From the NCBI GenBank assembly GCA_038040385.1, contig JBBPII010000014.1, positions 1 to 64,000 on the forward strand: a stretch of 64,000 nt of DNA. Direction: 5' to 3'. Origin of the DNA: Gilichinskyi gelida. Lineage in GTDB: Bacteria > Acidobacteriota > Thermoanaerobaculia > Gp7-AA8. Under the pieces are notes generated by a model. That model worked only from the letters and a program-made list of their open reading frames with translations, was not told the DNA's origin and did not search any database. The position numbers were made by a program, and so were the translations under genes. Of the stretch, positions 26,134 through 35,207 are shown piece after piece (within the stretch, counting starts at the first letter, position 1; each line of letters starts with the position of its first letter).

Positions 26134-26559
26134 TCATGCCGGCTGGTCAGGCGCGCCGCTCCCCACGCCGCACGCAGCGTCGGCTTGGGCGCACTCCTTC
26201 GCGATCAGCACGAGCTCGTCGATATCGAACGGTTTCGCCAGCAGCCGGCAGACGCGCTGCAGAAATTCGCAGCTCATCCGGCCGGGCGACGCCGTGGTCA
26301 CGATCACGCGGCGCAGCGACTTCGGTTGTGTCTGCTCGAGATAGCCGAGGAGATCTTCGCCGCTGATATCGGGCAGCATCAGGTCGACGATCAGCAGATC
26401 GTAGGCCACCGAAGCGAGGAGGTCGATTGCCGCCGCGGCGTGCTTGACGCCTTCGACCGTGAAGTCTTCACGTTCGAGGACGATCTTCACGAGATTGAGA
26501 ATCGCGCCGTCGTCTTCGACGATCAGAGCGCGATACGACGATCGGCGTTCCATGGGCAT
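26134..26559 (-). CDS. Single-domain response regulator (receiver)
   Basis: The protein is a CheY-like receiver with ALIVEDDGAILNLV, phospho-acceptor Asp in LLIVDLMLPDISGED, Thr in VIVTTAS and Lys in LLAKPFDIDEL. There is no output domain, so it acts by protein contact in a two-component pathway. The 21 or so residues after the receiver are a short Ala/Gly tail. The frame is open up to a GTG at 26613, but that N-terminal extension looks non-native, so I chose the ATG at 26559. An ATG at 26553 is equally possible. Confidence 0.82.
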   Translation of the reverse strand: MPMERRSSYRALIVEDDGAILNLVKIVLEREDFTVEGVKHAAAAIDLLASVAYDLLIVDLMLPDISGEDLLGYLEQTQPKSLRRVIVTTASPGRMSCEFLQRVCRLLAKPFDIDELVLIAKECAQADAACGVGSGAPDQPA

Positions 26560-26614
26560 GCAGGCCAGCAAGACCGCTGCCGTGAGCGACGGCGACCGGC
26601 CGCCAAATGCCACG

Positions 26615-27112
26615 TTACTTGCCGGCGCCGGCGGCGTCGACGATCTGGAACTGCTGCGTGTTCACTTTTTCGTCGCCGATCCATATCTCGGCGCGATAGT
26701 CGCCCTTCGCCCACTTCGCGGTGTCGGCGACGGTGAAGTTCAGGTATTTCTGCCCCGCCACGACCGGCTTGTTCTCTTCGTTGATCTTGGTCTCGTTCGG
26801 GCCGTACCAGACCACCTTCACGACGGCGCCCGGCGGTGCATCGGCCGTCTCGATGGCGATGTGAATCGGCTGCTTCGGCGCGAAATCATCGCCGCCCTTA
26901 CCGGTGGTGATCGAGCCGTCCGCCGCGAGCTCGTGTCCGATGGTCACGTCGTCCAGCCACGATTGCGCGGTTGTGGGTGCGATGTCCGACGGGCTGGACG
27001 TGCCGGGCTGCTCGACGGTGGTCGTCGTCGCCGGCGGCACGGCGGTCTCATCGCGGCCACACACGATCAGAGTGAGAGAAAGCGCCAACGCGGAAAGCAA
27101 CGTCTTATTCAT
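26615..27112 (-). CDS. Secreted/periplasmic protein of unknown function
   Basis: The 165-residue protein has an N-terminal signal sequence (MNKTLLSALALSLTLIVCG) with a Cys at residue 18 that may be a lipid site, although the -1 residue is Val rather than Gly/Ala/Ser. A Thr/Pro/Ser linker follows. The C-terminal about 110 residues look like a beta-sandwich, with VKVVWYGPNETKI and GDYRAEIWIGDEKV. A GGGGG ribosome-binding site precedes the ATG. The receiver gene lies directly downstream. Confidence 0.75.
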   Translation of the reverse strand: MNKTLLSALALSLTLIVCGRDETAVPPATTTTVEQPGTSSPSDIAPTTAQSWLDDVTIGHELAADGSITTGKGGDDFAPKQPIHIAIETADAPPGAVVKVVWYGPNETKINEENKPVVAGQKYLNFTVADTAKWAKGDYRAEIWIGDEKVNTQQFQIVDAAGAGK

Positions 27113-27163
27113 GCATGAACCCCCTTCGCGGGGTGCCTGAGCAGAAGCTATGCCTGAGCCGCT

Positions 27164-27928
27164 TCACTCGAAATACCCGTTGATCGCCGCGAACGGAATC
27201 GCGCGGCCGAGGGCTGAGAACGTCCCCTTTTCCGCGATCTCCTTCGCCGCAGCGAGGAACCCGGTCCACGCTGCGCGCGCCAGCGCGCCGCCGACGCTGA
27301 TCCGCCGCACGCCCGCGGCGGCGAGCTCGGCGACGGTCGTGAAGTCGCTTCCGGCGAGAACGTTCACCGGCTTCGGGGCGACTGCTTCGACGACCGCCTT
27401 GATGTCACTCATTTTCCGCAGGCCGGGCGCGTAAAGGCAGTCGGCGCCGGCGGCGGCGTAGGCGGTGAGGCGGCGGATGGTTTCGGCGAGGTCGGGGCGG
27501 CCGACGAGGAAGCCTTCCGATCGGGCGGTGAGGACGAGGTCTGTCGCGGCGCGCGCGGCGGCGATTCTCGCCACGGAGAGATCGAAATCGAACAGATCGT
27601 TGCCGATGGAGTCTTCGATCGACAGGCCGGCGACGCCCGTCGCGGCGGCAGCGGTCACATTCGCCGCGACGGCCTCGGGCTGGACGGCGAAGCCGCCTTC
27701 GAAATCCGCGTTGACCGGCACGCTGACCGCGCCGGCAATGGCGCGGAAGTGCGCGAGCGCCTCTTCGATGGTCACGTGATTGTCGCGGCGGCCCAGCGTC
27801 CAGGCGAATCCCGAACTGGTCGTCGCCAGCGCGGGGAACCCGAGCTGCACGAGAAGCCGCGCGCTCCCGACGTCCCACGGATTCGGGATGACGAAGCAAC
27901 CTGACTCATGAAGTTGGCGGAAGTTCAT
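27164..27928 (-). CDS. Isocitrate lyase/PEP mutase family protein
   Basis: The 254-residue protein belongs to the PEP mutase/isocitrate lyase superfamily of C-C or P-C bond enzymes. It has FVIPNPWDVGSARLL at the start, the metal site region NADFEGGF, LSIEDSIG, LTARSEGFLVGRPDL and VNVLAGSDF. It lacks the Cys-rich loop of true isocitrate lyase, so an oxaloacetate/2,3-dimethylmalate lyase-like activity is likelier. The substrate is unknown. The ATG at 27928 starts at the conserved N-terminus (MNFRQLHESGCF). A broken paralogue lies at 39161-39890. Confidence 0.88.
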   Translation of the reverse strand: MNFRQLHESGCFVIPNPWDVGSARLLVQLGFPALATTSSGFAWTLGRRDNHVTIEEALAHFRAIAGAVSVPVNADFEGGFAVQPEAVAANVTAAAATGVAGLSIEDSIGNDLFDFDLSVARIAAARAATDLVLTARSEGFLVGRPDLAETIRRLTAYAAAGADCLYAPGLRKMSDIKAVVEAVAPKPVNVLAGSDFTTVAELAAAGVRRISVGGALARAAWTGFLAAAKEIAEKGTFSALGRAIPFAAINGYFE

Positions 27929-28005
27929 GGCCCGAGGATACGCGGGCAGCGGGGCGCGTTGGCCGGATTCGGCCCTGTGGTAGCTTGCCGGGAGGCCGCG
28001 CCACG

Positions 28006-28386
28006 ATGCCGCACGACGCCAGTCTGATTGCGACCATCGCCGCCGCATTCGGACTGGCGATGATCCTCGGCTTCATCGCTGTGAAGCTGCGGATGCCGCC
28101 GCTGGTGGGCTATCTAGTGGCCGGCATCGTGATCGGACCGCACACCCGCGGGTTCGTCGGCGACGTGGCTCTGGCCGGCCAGCTCGCCGACATCGGGGTG
28201 ATGCTGCTGATGTTCGGCGTCGGCCTGCACTTCTCCATCAACGATCTGCTCGAGGTGCGCGGCCTGGCGCTGCCGGCACGTCCTGGCCCGCTTCGCGGAG
28301 ATGAACGAGCGGCCGTGACAACCCCCGTGATTGCGCGTATGGTGGGCGTCCCTCGAGGAACCTTCCTCGCCCTTCAGTCCTTCTGA
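28006..28386 (+). pseudogene. Truncated Kef-type cation/proton antiporter
   Basis: Residues 1-85 match the N-terminus of Kef/RosB-type antiporters (GFIAVKLRMPPLVGYLVAGI, then PHTRGFVGDVALAGQLADIG and the GVGLHFSINDLL segment). After that the frame becomes unrelated. In the next frame the reading VLARFAEMNERP followed by a stop looks like the end of such a protein, suggesting a large internal deletion. The full protein would be several times longer with about a dozen helices. Confidence 0.75.
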
Positions 28387-28436
28387 ACTAAGTCAGATCC
28401 TCTGAATCCTCCCTCTTAGAAACCCGAGAACAAATA

Positions 28437-28718
28437 ATGTCTTATCTGATCGTCGTGGTAATCGGCGCGGTCGCCGGTTGGGTGGCCGGGCAGTATCTGA
28501 AGGGAAGCGAGCACGGAGTGGGGATCGATCTGGCCGCGGGCGCCGCCGGCGCCATCGTGGTGGTGTTCCTGGCGCGGGTCGTCGGTCCGGCGGCCGCGAA
28601 CGGCTTCGTGATGAGCGGAATCGTCGCCCTCATCGGCGCGATCGGCACGCTCTACGCGATGCGCCGGGTCATGAAGGCCAAGGCAGTTCCGGCGCCGCGC
28701 GCACGACGCCGGAACTAG
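28437..28718 (+). CDS. GlsB/YeaQ-type small membrane protein
   Basis: The 93-residue protein has three hydrophobic helices with small-residue spacing: MSYLIVVVIGAVAGWVAGQY, then LAAGAAGAIVVVFLARVVG and VMSGIVALIGAIGTLYAM. It ends in a basic tail (PRARRRN). This fits the transglycosylase-associated (GlsB/YeaQ/YmgE) family, often linked to stress responses, though the GWIAG-type hallmark is only partly conserved. Confidence 0.65.
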   Translation: MSYLIVVVIGAVAGWVAGQYLKGSEHGVGIDLAAGAAGAIVVVFLARVVGPAAANGFVMSGIVALIGAIGTLYAMRRVMKAKAVPAPRARRRN

Positions 28719-28728
28719 CGACCGTCCG

Positions 28729-29328
28729 TCAGTTCTTCGGAAAGTCGGGGCTTGCCTTGACCTCTTCGATCTGCAGCGTGTGGCGCTCGCTGTGGCCGGA
28801 GAGGAAGAGGAACCAGCCGTAGGAGTCGAGGGGCCCGAGGAGGAAGTGCTCGTCCCCGTGCGTGCGCAGATCGGGCGCGCCGGAGGCGAGCTCAATGGTC
28901 TGCGCGCGCTCCTTCTTGAACGACTCGGTCGCGGCGGCCGGCGAGCCGAAGCGATTGGTCGGGATGAGCGGCTCGGGAGCCTTGAACTTCTTGGTGCGGT
29001 CGACCATCGCGGTGCTGAGGATGTCGTCCTTCTTGATCCCCTCCTTGACCATCTCCGGAGTGGCCTCCTTGTTCACCACACCGGCGATCATGGTGCGGAT
29101 GAACGGCTCGGAGGCGGCGATGTGCTCGGCGCACTCGGCTACCGACCAGCGCTCCGGCGCCGGTTTGAAGTTCCACTGCGCCTCGGAGAGTCCCTCGATC
29201 GATTTGAGGAACTTCGCCTCGGTGCGCTCGAGCTCCTTGACGATTTTCTGGTTGTCCGCCGCCGGCTCGGCCGCGAATGCGGAGGCGGCGATCAGGAGGA
29301 TGGCGATGAAGGGAATGGCTCGTTTCAT
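28729..29328 (-). CDS. Exported DinB-like protein
   Basis: The 199-residue protein has a signal peptide (residues 1-19, ending SAFA). A DinB/YfiT-like four-helix domain follows with WSVAECAEHIAASE near residue 60 and the C-terminal HSERHTLQIEEV. The histidines in AEHI and HSERH are where DinB proteins bind metal. The export signal is a recurrent feature in Acidobacteria. The ATG at 29328 follows a GAGGAG ribosome-binding site; the longer frame to 29370 adds no signal-like residues. Confidence 0.85.
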   Translation of the reverse strand: MKRAIPFIAILLIAASAFAAEPAADNQKIVKELERTEAKFLKSIEGLSEAQWNFKPAPERWSVAECAEHIAASEPFIRTMIAGVVNKEATPEMVKEGIKKDDILSTAMVDRTKKFKAPEPLIPTNRFGSPAAATESFKKERAQTIELASGAPDLRTHGDEHFLLGPLDSYGWFLFLSGHSERHTLQIEEVKASPDFPKN

Positions 29329-29430
29329 GTCGAAACTCCTCGCTCGTTGAAGTGGGGGTGTGGCGGGCATTATACGTCGCGAGCCAGGACGCTACGTCCA
29401 CCACCACCTCGTGATAGCTTCGCGAGCGGC

Positions 29431-30729
29431 ATGACAACGTACGACTTCGCCTTCGCCGTTGCCGGCGGTGGGCCGGCAGGGTGCTCGGCCGCGATCAGCC
29501 TTGCGCAACGCGGTCACTCGGTCGTCCTCTTCGAGCGCGAGACGTTCCCCCGTTTTCATATCGGTGAATCGTTGCTGTCGACGGTCAACGACGCCTTCGT
29601 GTCACTCGGCGTTGCCGAAAGAATCGAGGCCGCCGGGTTTCCGGAGAAGTGGGGTGCGCGCCTCTACACGCACGACGGACGGAGCGGCCGAGGAGTCAAC
29701 TTCGCCGACGCACGGGAGGTCACGAGGCCTCAGACATACCAGGTCCCTCGCGCGGAATTCGACCGCATTCTCATCGAGCGGGCCCGGGAGGTCGGCGTCG
29801 ACGTCCGCGAAGGGTGTCGGGTGACCGCTTGCGAGTTCGCGCCGGATGCGGCCGTTCTCGATTTCGCCAATGGCACGCCGGGGCGGGTACGAGTACGGGC
29901 CATTGTGGACGCCACAGGGCGGCAGGGTTTGATTGCCAGGAAGTTCGACTTGCGGACCGACGAGCCGCTTCTCGCCAACATCGCCATTTACTCCCATTAC
30001 AAGAACGTGCCGCGTTTGGCGGACGGCTGTCCCAATGACATCCGGATCGTCGCGCGCGACGATTCCGGCTGGTTCTGGCTCATCCCAATTTCCAGTGAAT
30101 TGATGAGCGTCGGCGTGGTCCTGCCGAAGAGTCTCTACAAGCAACTCCCGGAGGGTTCGCCGGAGGAACGGCTGGCGTGCGCAATCGCCGATACACCGGT
30201 GGTGGCGGGGCTCATGCGCGACGCCGTACAGGAGTGGCCGGTCCGCGTCGAAAAAGATTTCTCTTATAGCGCGTCGTCGTATGCCGGCGATCGCTGGATT
30301 CTCGCCGGTGACGCCGGATCATTCCTCGACCCGGTATTCTCTACAGGCGTTTCGATCGCACTGGAGTCCGGCATTGAAGCGGCCGCCGAGCTCGATCGCG
30401 CTTTGACAAAGAACGATTTCTCGGCTCGTATGTTCGCCGCGTTTTCGCGCCGGCAACGAAAGCGGTTTCGGACCTTCCGGCGGTTCGTGATCGGCTTCTA
30501 CACCCCGCAGTTCCGGGACATCTTCTTCAGCCCCGATCCGCCGAAGCTTCTCTTCCGCGCGGTGGTCACGATCCTGGCGGGTAAATGGAACGCCGGCTTG
30601 TGGACGCGGTTTCTCAATCGCGTGTTCTTCGGTATGGTCGCCATTCAAAAGCGATTTGTCGTCGCCACCCCGCTCTTCCGGCGCGACCAGAGCGCGGGCT
30701 ATCCGGGCGGAAGGGAGAGACAGCCGTGA
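29431..30729 (+). CDS. FAD-dependent oxidoreductase, halogenase/geranylgeranyl reductase-like
   Basis: The 432-residue protein has a Rossmann FAD motif at the start (FAVAGGGPAGCSAAISLAQRG), the FERETFPRFHIGESLL motif and a second FAD site, LAGDAGSFLDPVFSTGVSIA. These group it with flavin-dependent halogenase-like and geranylgeranyl-reductase-like enzymes. The halogenase WxWxIP motif is seen only as WFWLIPI near residue 211, so halogenation is possible but unproven. The ATG lies divergent to the DinB gene. It overlaps a small downstream frame (GTGA). Confidence 0.85.
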   Translation: MTTYDFAFAVAGGGPAGCSAAISLAQRGHSVVLFERETFPRFHIGESLLSTVNDAFVSLGVAERIEAAGFPEKWGARLYTHDGRSGRGVNFADAREVTRPQTYQVPRAEFDRILIERAREVGVDVREGCRVTACEFAPDAAVLDFANGTPGRVRVRAIVDATGRQGLIARKFDLRTDEPLLANIAIYSHYKNVPRLADGCPNDIRIVARDDSGWFWLIPISSELMSVGVVLPKSLYKQLPEGSPEERLACAIADTPVVAGLMRDAVQEWPVRVEKDFSYSASSYAGDRWILAGDAGSFLDPVFSTGVSIALESGIEAAAELDRALTKNDFSARMFAAFSRRQRKRFRTFRRFVIGFYTPQFRDIFFSPDPPKLLFRAVVTILAGKWNAGLWTRFLNRVFFGMVAIQKRFVVATPLFRRDQSAGYPGGRERQP

Positions 30730-30902
30730 AGACGTCCATTCGCACAACCGTCGCACTTCTCATCATGTTGATGACTGCGGCCACGCTGGTTTGCGCCGGA
30801 CAGTTCCAAGAACGCCGCCGGGGCTTCGCCGCCGGACCAGAAGCGGTTCGTCGCGTAGTTCTTGCCATCGGCGGCAGTTGTCAAGGATTCCTTGACAACT
30901 GA
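30726..30902 (+). CDS. Short exported peptide, possibly truncated
   Basis: A GTG at 30726 overlaps the oxidoreductase stop. The 58-residue product has a signal sequence (VKTSIRTTVALLIMLMTAAT, then LVCAG) and a short basic remainder. The end of the frame falls inside a perfect palindrome at 30876-30900, so this may be the 5' remnant of a longer gene. Confidence 0.4.
   Translation: MKTSIRTTVALLIMLMTAATLVCAGQFQERRRGFAAGPEAVRRVVLAIGGSCQGFLDN
30876..30900. repeat. Perfect 12-bp palindrome
   Basis: AGTTGTCAAGGA, one central T, then TCCTTGACAACT form a perfect inverted repeat. No T-run follows, so it is unlike an intrinsic terminator. It could be an operator for a dimeric regulator or the stem of a processed RNA. 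About 280 bases with no gene follow. Confidence 0.6.
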
Positions 30903-31180
30903 ATCCTCGGGCAACTCCCTCTCAGAAAAGACGTGGCAGAGCTGTTCCAGACCACCAAGCAGAACGTCAGTCTGCTTTCAGGAAAGCAGCCAGGACGTCT
31001 GCTCGGTGTAGTCGAGCTCCGTCGTGCAGCCCGCCTCTTTGCGGAGGACGTCGTCGACATTCTTGAAGGCTTGTTCGAACACAGGCGCCAATCCTCTGCG
31101 CGGTCATCGTCTTGTGCGAGCTAAGGTTCCAATCTCACCGGCCGGACCCCTCGGGACGAAGTATAGACGGCCAAAGTCTC
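30903..31180. other. Intergenic stretch with no gene seen
   Basis: The stretch between the small exported frame and the broken SPOR-domain gene carries no supported gene on either strand. It may be leftover from the lost 5' part of that gene. Confidence 0.4.
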
Positions 31181-32458
31181 ATGCGGCGAAGCGGAACGAT
31201 CGAAGGATTCGCCTTCCTCGATCCGGAGATGCGAGGCGTGCGAGGCGAAGGCACCAAGCCGCTGCCGGACATCGCCGTCACGCTCGACGGGTCGTCGACG
31301 GCACGGACGGACGCCAGAGGCGCTTACGCCTTCCATCACGCGGCGAGGGGGGGGAGTTGCACGGCGATCCGGTGTAGGCCAGGAGACACGCGCGTTCTTC
31401 ACCACCCCCTCGCACTCCGAGACGAAGGTGCCGGCGCGCATCGACTTCGGGCTGGTGTGGGCTGCCGCGCGGATCGACGGGCGCGTGATCAGCGACGCCG
31501 GCATTGGCGTACCGGGCGTCGTCCTCTCCGTCGCCGCGCCGAACGGCACGCCGATTGGCGCCACGAGCGATGCCGAAGGCCGGTTCGTCTTCGCCGTCCC
31601 GCCCGGAACGTTTCGCGTGACGCTCAATGCGGCGTCGCTCCCCGCCGGATATTCAATCGCCGGGCAGCACGAACGGAGCGTTACGGTCGAAGCCGACCAG
31701 CCGCAGCAAATGTCGTTCGAGGTCGCTGCACTCCGAAGCGTCGCCGGGCGGGCGGCGGCGGCCTCCGAGGTGCGGATCGAGTCGCTCAAAAGGACGGCTG
31801 TTGTCGACGCCGAAGGGAACTTCGTCTTCCGTTCGATGCCGTCGGGCACGTTCACGATCACCGCCTGCGGCGCCAGCGGTACGGTCACGCTGCCGGCCGG
31901 CCCGGCGATGGTGCGGGACATCTCCTCGGTGTCATTCCGAGCGAAGCGAGGAATCCCCCGATTCAGGGGATCCCTCGCTCCGCTCGGGATGACACTCAGT
32001 CCCGCGTGGCGGCCGGCGCATTCAGACTCCCCGGCAACGCAATCGCGGCACGGCGGCGGATCGAGAAGCTGGGCGGACATGCGGAGATCACGCGCAGCGG
32101 CTCGTTGGATGTGGTGACGGCCGGCCCGTTCGCCTCGCGCGAAGCAGCCGAAGCCGAAGCGGCCCGCCTGAAGGCCGCGGGCATCGATGCCGTCGTCGTG
32201 GCCGATCGCATCGCTCCGCCGGCAGTGGCTGCGGTCTCGAACGGACCGCACGTCGTGCAGGCCGGCGCGTTCCGCGAGGATCGCAACGCCAGCCGTCTCC
32301 TCGGCCGATTGCAGCGCAGGGGTGAGCAGCCGTTCACCGTCGCCACCCACGGCCTGACGCTCGTTTATGTCGGACCGTTCGAAACGCGGCAGGACGCGGT
32401 CGCGGCGAGCGAGCGTCTGCGGCGTGAGGGGTTCGATGGGTTCGTGACGCGGCGCTGA
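31181..32458 (+). pseudogene. Carboxypeptidase-regulatory/SPOR domain protein, frameshifted twice
   Basis: The frame from 31181 reads a beta-sandwich repeat (IEGFAFLDPEMRG, DIAVTLDGSSTARTDARGAY) until an eight-G run at 31347-31354. Reading then continues sensibly only in the +1 frame (TKVPARIDFGLVW, GRVISDAGIGVPGVVLSV, GRFVFAVPPGTFRVTL). A 63-bp palindromic element at 31931-31993 interrupts it, after which the first frame carries two SPOR domains (VAAGAFRLPGNA to IDAVVV, and HVVQAGAFREDRNAS to GFVTR). SPOR binds denuded glycan at septa. Removing one G and the insertion restores one frame, so the gene was once intact, though its N-terminus looks truncated. Confidence 0.75.
31931..31993. repeat. 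Palindromic repetitive element inside the SPOR gene
   Basis: Two 28-base arms (31931-31958 and 31966-31993) are inverted copies with three mismatches around a 7-base loop. The arms begin GTCATTCCGAGCGAAGCGAG and end in the complementary GGGATGAC. This is the short interspersed palindrome type seen in many copies in some bacterial genomes. Here it lies within coding sequence. Confidence 0.85.
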
Positions 32459-32494
32459 CGGAGCATGGCTCGCGTCTTGTAGCAGCGTTCCATC

Positions 32495-32671
32495 ATGAAC
32501 TGGCTCGTGTGGCTCGGCCTCGCTGTCGTCATCGCCGTCATCGCTGCCGTCACCGGCCTGAAACCAAAGGGAACGCGCCCTGTCGCGCACACCCGGATGA
32601 TGGGAATGGGGCGGCTCGCTCTGGTCGTCATCGTCATCATCTTCGCCTACCTCGCCTTCCGGGCGCGCTGA
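32495..32671 (+). CDS. Small two-helix membrane protein
   Basis: The 58-residue frame starts at ATG 32495 and has two helices (WLVWLGLAVVIAVIAAVTG and LALVVIVIIFAYLAF) separated by a basic loop. It ends RAR. It resembles the small membrane proteins often annotated in Acidobacteria beside sensor genes. No function can be given. It lies between the broken SPOR gene and the hybrid kinase. Confidence 0.55.
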   Translation: MNWLVWLGLAVVIAVIAAVTGLKPKGTRPVAHTRMMGMGRLALVVIVIIFAYLAFRAR

Positions 32672-32720
32672 ACCGGACACGGCTGAGTCGGCTGGCTGTC
32701 GACTTGCATGGTTTTCTTAC

Positions 32721-35075
32721 ATGGTCTCCGCGAATGTTCCGGAATCCGGGCAGTCCGCCCTCGAGGCTTCCGAGGCTCGATACCGGAGGCTGTTCGAAAC
32801 CGCACAGGACGCGATCCTGATCCTCGATGGCGACGGGAAGATCATGGACGCCAATCCCTTCGTGATCGACCTGCTGGGATACTCCCTAGAGGAATTGATC
32901 GGGAAGGAGCTTTGGGAGATCGGTTTGTTCTCCGACAAGGAGGAAAGCAAGGCGGCGATGGACCAACTGAAGGAGGACGGTTACATCCGCTACGCGGACA
33001 TGCCGCTGAAGACCAAGGAGGGAAAAACCGTCGAAGTGGAGTTCGTCAGCAACACCTACAAGGTGGGTGACCAGGACGTCATTCAGTGCAACATTCGCGA
33101 CATCACCGAGCGCGCCGAAGCGTCCCATGCCCTCCGCGCTTCCGAGGCGCGCTATCGGCGGCTTTTCGAGACGGCACAGGACGCGATCCTCATCCTCGAA
33201 GAAGACGTCGGAAAGATCATGGACGCCAATCCGTTCGTGATCGACCTCCTCGGGTACTCCCTCGACGAATTGATCGGGAAGGAGCTGTGGGAGATCGGCC
33301 TGTTCCGCGACAAGGAGCAGAGCAAGGCGGCGATGACGCAATTGAAGGAGATCGGCTACATCCGCTACGAGGACATGCCGCTCGAGACCAAGCAGGGAAA
33401 GCGCGTCGAAGTGGAGTTCGTCAGCAACTCCTATGTGGTGGGTGACAAGAAGGTCATCCAGTGCAACATTCGCGACATCACCGACCGGAAGTGGGCGGAG
33501 GAGGCGGCTCTCATCAGTGCGGAGCGTTTCCGTTTCCTCGCCGAGTCGATGCCTCTGATGATCTTCACGGCGAACGCCAACGGAGACATCGACTACTGCA
33601 ACCGCCAGTTCACGGAGTTCACCGGGCTGCGTTGCGAGGACGTCTGCGACTCGGGCCGGGCGACATTCACTCACCCGGATGAGGTGGAAGAGGACGCTCG
33701 CCGATGGCGCCACTCGATCGAGAGCGGTAAGCCGTTCCAGATCGAGAGCCGCTTTCGCCGCGGCGACGGTGTCTATCGCTGGCACCTGACCCGCGCCTCC
33801 GCCATGCGGGATGCCGAGGGTAGCGTCGTGATCTGGGTCGGCTCGAGCACCGACATCGACGATCGAAAGAGCGTCGAGGAGGGTCTCGTCCGCCAGTACC
33901 GTGAGTCCGAAACCCTCAGCCGCGCCAAGGACGAGTTTCTGGCCACCAGCTCCCATGAGCTTCGAACGCCGCTCACCTCGATCCTCGGCTGGTCCGAGCT
34001 TCTGGTGACCGGCGAGCTGGACGCGGAGACCCAGCGGGAGGCCCTCGACTCCATCCGGCAGTCCGCGAGGGCGCAGTCACGACTCATCGACGACATGCTC
34101 GATATCTCGCGCCTGCTCACCGGGAAGCTCGAACTGAACAGCGAACCGGTCGATATCGCGGCGACGCTGCTCCTGGCCATCCGCGCCATCACCCCGGCGG
34201 CTGAAAACAAGAACATCCGGCTGGAGAAATCGTTCAGGCGCGACGTTTCGCGCGTCCAAGGCGACGCGACGCGGCTCCAGCAGGTCTTTTCGAACATCCT
34301 CTCAAATGCCGTAAAGTTCACACCGGCAGGAGGAAGCATTCGCGTACGTCTCTCCTCGGCCGACTCACAGGTCGAAGTCGAGGTGAGCGACACCGGGAAA
34401 GGGATCGGCCGCGATTTCCTCCCCCGGGTGTTCGAGAGCTTGACCCAGGAGGGCGGTACCAGCACGCGCCAGTACGGCGGACTCGGTCTTGGACTCTCGA
34501 TCGTCAAGCAGCTCGTGGAGATGCACGGCGGCACCGTACGCGCCGAAAGCGAGGGACACGACCTTGGCTCTACCTTCACGGTGTCCCTTCCCGCCCGCCG
34601 CCGCATCGCCACAGTGGAGAGGCCCTGGTCGAACGTTCGTGACGCGACCGACGCACCCACTCGTGACCAAACAGTCTCGTTGAACGGGATGCGCGTGCTC
34701 GTCGTCGATGACGAGCCGGACATGCGGAAGATGATCGCCACCGTTCTCCTGGGAGTCGGCGCCTCCGTGGTCACGGCGTCCGGCGCTGCTGAAGCGTTCG
34801 AACAGTTATCCGGGCAACCCTTCGACGTGCTCGTCAGCGACATCGCCATGCCCACGGAGGATGGCCACTCCCTCGCGCGCCGCCTTCGTGCCGGCGACGA
34901 TGAGAAGTCCCGGATTCCCGCGGTTGCCCTGACCGCGTACGGCGGTCCGCTGCAACGGCAGTTGGCGCTTTCGGCAGGCTTCGACGATTACGTGAAGAAG
35001 CCCTTCGCGCCGCAGGACCTGGTCCGCGCCGTGGCAGGGGTGGCGCGGCGAGGCGCAGAGATCACGGCGCGATGA
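32721..35075 (+). CDS. Hybrid histidine kinase with tandem duplicated PAS domains
   Basis: The 784-residue cytosolic sensor kinase has PAS1 (about 16-130), a near-identical PAS2 (about 137-255), a third PAS of different type (about 265-380), HisKA with the phospho-accepting His412 in SSHELRTPL, an ATPase domain (about 500-625, GIGRDFLPRVFESLTQEGG and GGLGLGLSIVKQLVEMHGG), and a C-terminal receiver with Asp707 in LVSDIAMP. No transmembrane segment is seen, so it senses a soluble or redox signal. PAS1 and PAS2 share runs of the same residues (ARYRRLFETAQDAILIL, MDANPFVIDLLGYS), pointing to a recent duplication. Confidence 0.95.
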   Translation: MVSANVPESGQSALEASEARYRRLFETAQDAILILDGDGKIMDANPFVIDLLGYSLEELIGKELWEIGLFSDKEESKAAMDQLKEDGYIRYADMPLKTKEGKTVEVEFVSNTYKVGDQDVIQCNIRDITERAEASHALRASEARYRRLFETAQDAILILEEDVGKIMDANPFVIDLLGYSLDELIGKELWEIGLFRDKEQSKAAMTQLKEIGYIRYEDMPLETKQGKRVEVEFVSNSYVVGDKKVIQCNIRDITDRKWAEEAALISAERFRFLAESMPLMIFTANANGDIDYCNRQFTEFTGLRCEDVCDSGRATFTHPDEVEEDARRWRHSIESGKPFQIESRFRRGDGVYRWHLTRASAMRDAEGSVVIWVGSSTDIDDRKSVEEGLVRQYRESETLSRAKDEFLATSSHELRTPLTSILGWSELLVTGELDAETQREALDSIRQSARAQSRLIDDMLDISRLLTGKLELNSEPVDIAATLLLAIRAITPAAENKNIRLEKSFRRDVSRVQGDATRLQQVFSNILSNAVKFTPAGGSIRVRLSSADSQVEVEVSDTGKGIGRDFLPRVFESLTQEGGTSTRQYGGLGLGLSIVKQLVEMHGGTVRAESEGHDLGSTFTVSLPARRRIATVERPWSNVRDATDAPTRDQTVSLNGMRVLVVDDEPDMRKMIATVLLGVGASVVTASGAAEAFEQLSGQPFDVLVSDIAMPTEDGHSLARRLRAGDDEKSRIPAVALTAYGGPLQRQLALSAGFDDYVKKPFAPQDLVRAVAGVARRGAEITAR

Positions 35076-35207
35076 CGCGCGTCCATTGAAACGGCTCCCG
35101 ATTTCCGCGGCGTAACGGCGGCACATCCTCGGAAGGTGAGCCGCGGCGGCCACCACACGCTTGCCGCGGCTCGCTCGCTCCGCTACCATCGCCGCGCCGT
35201 CCACACC

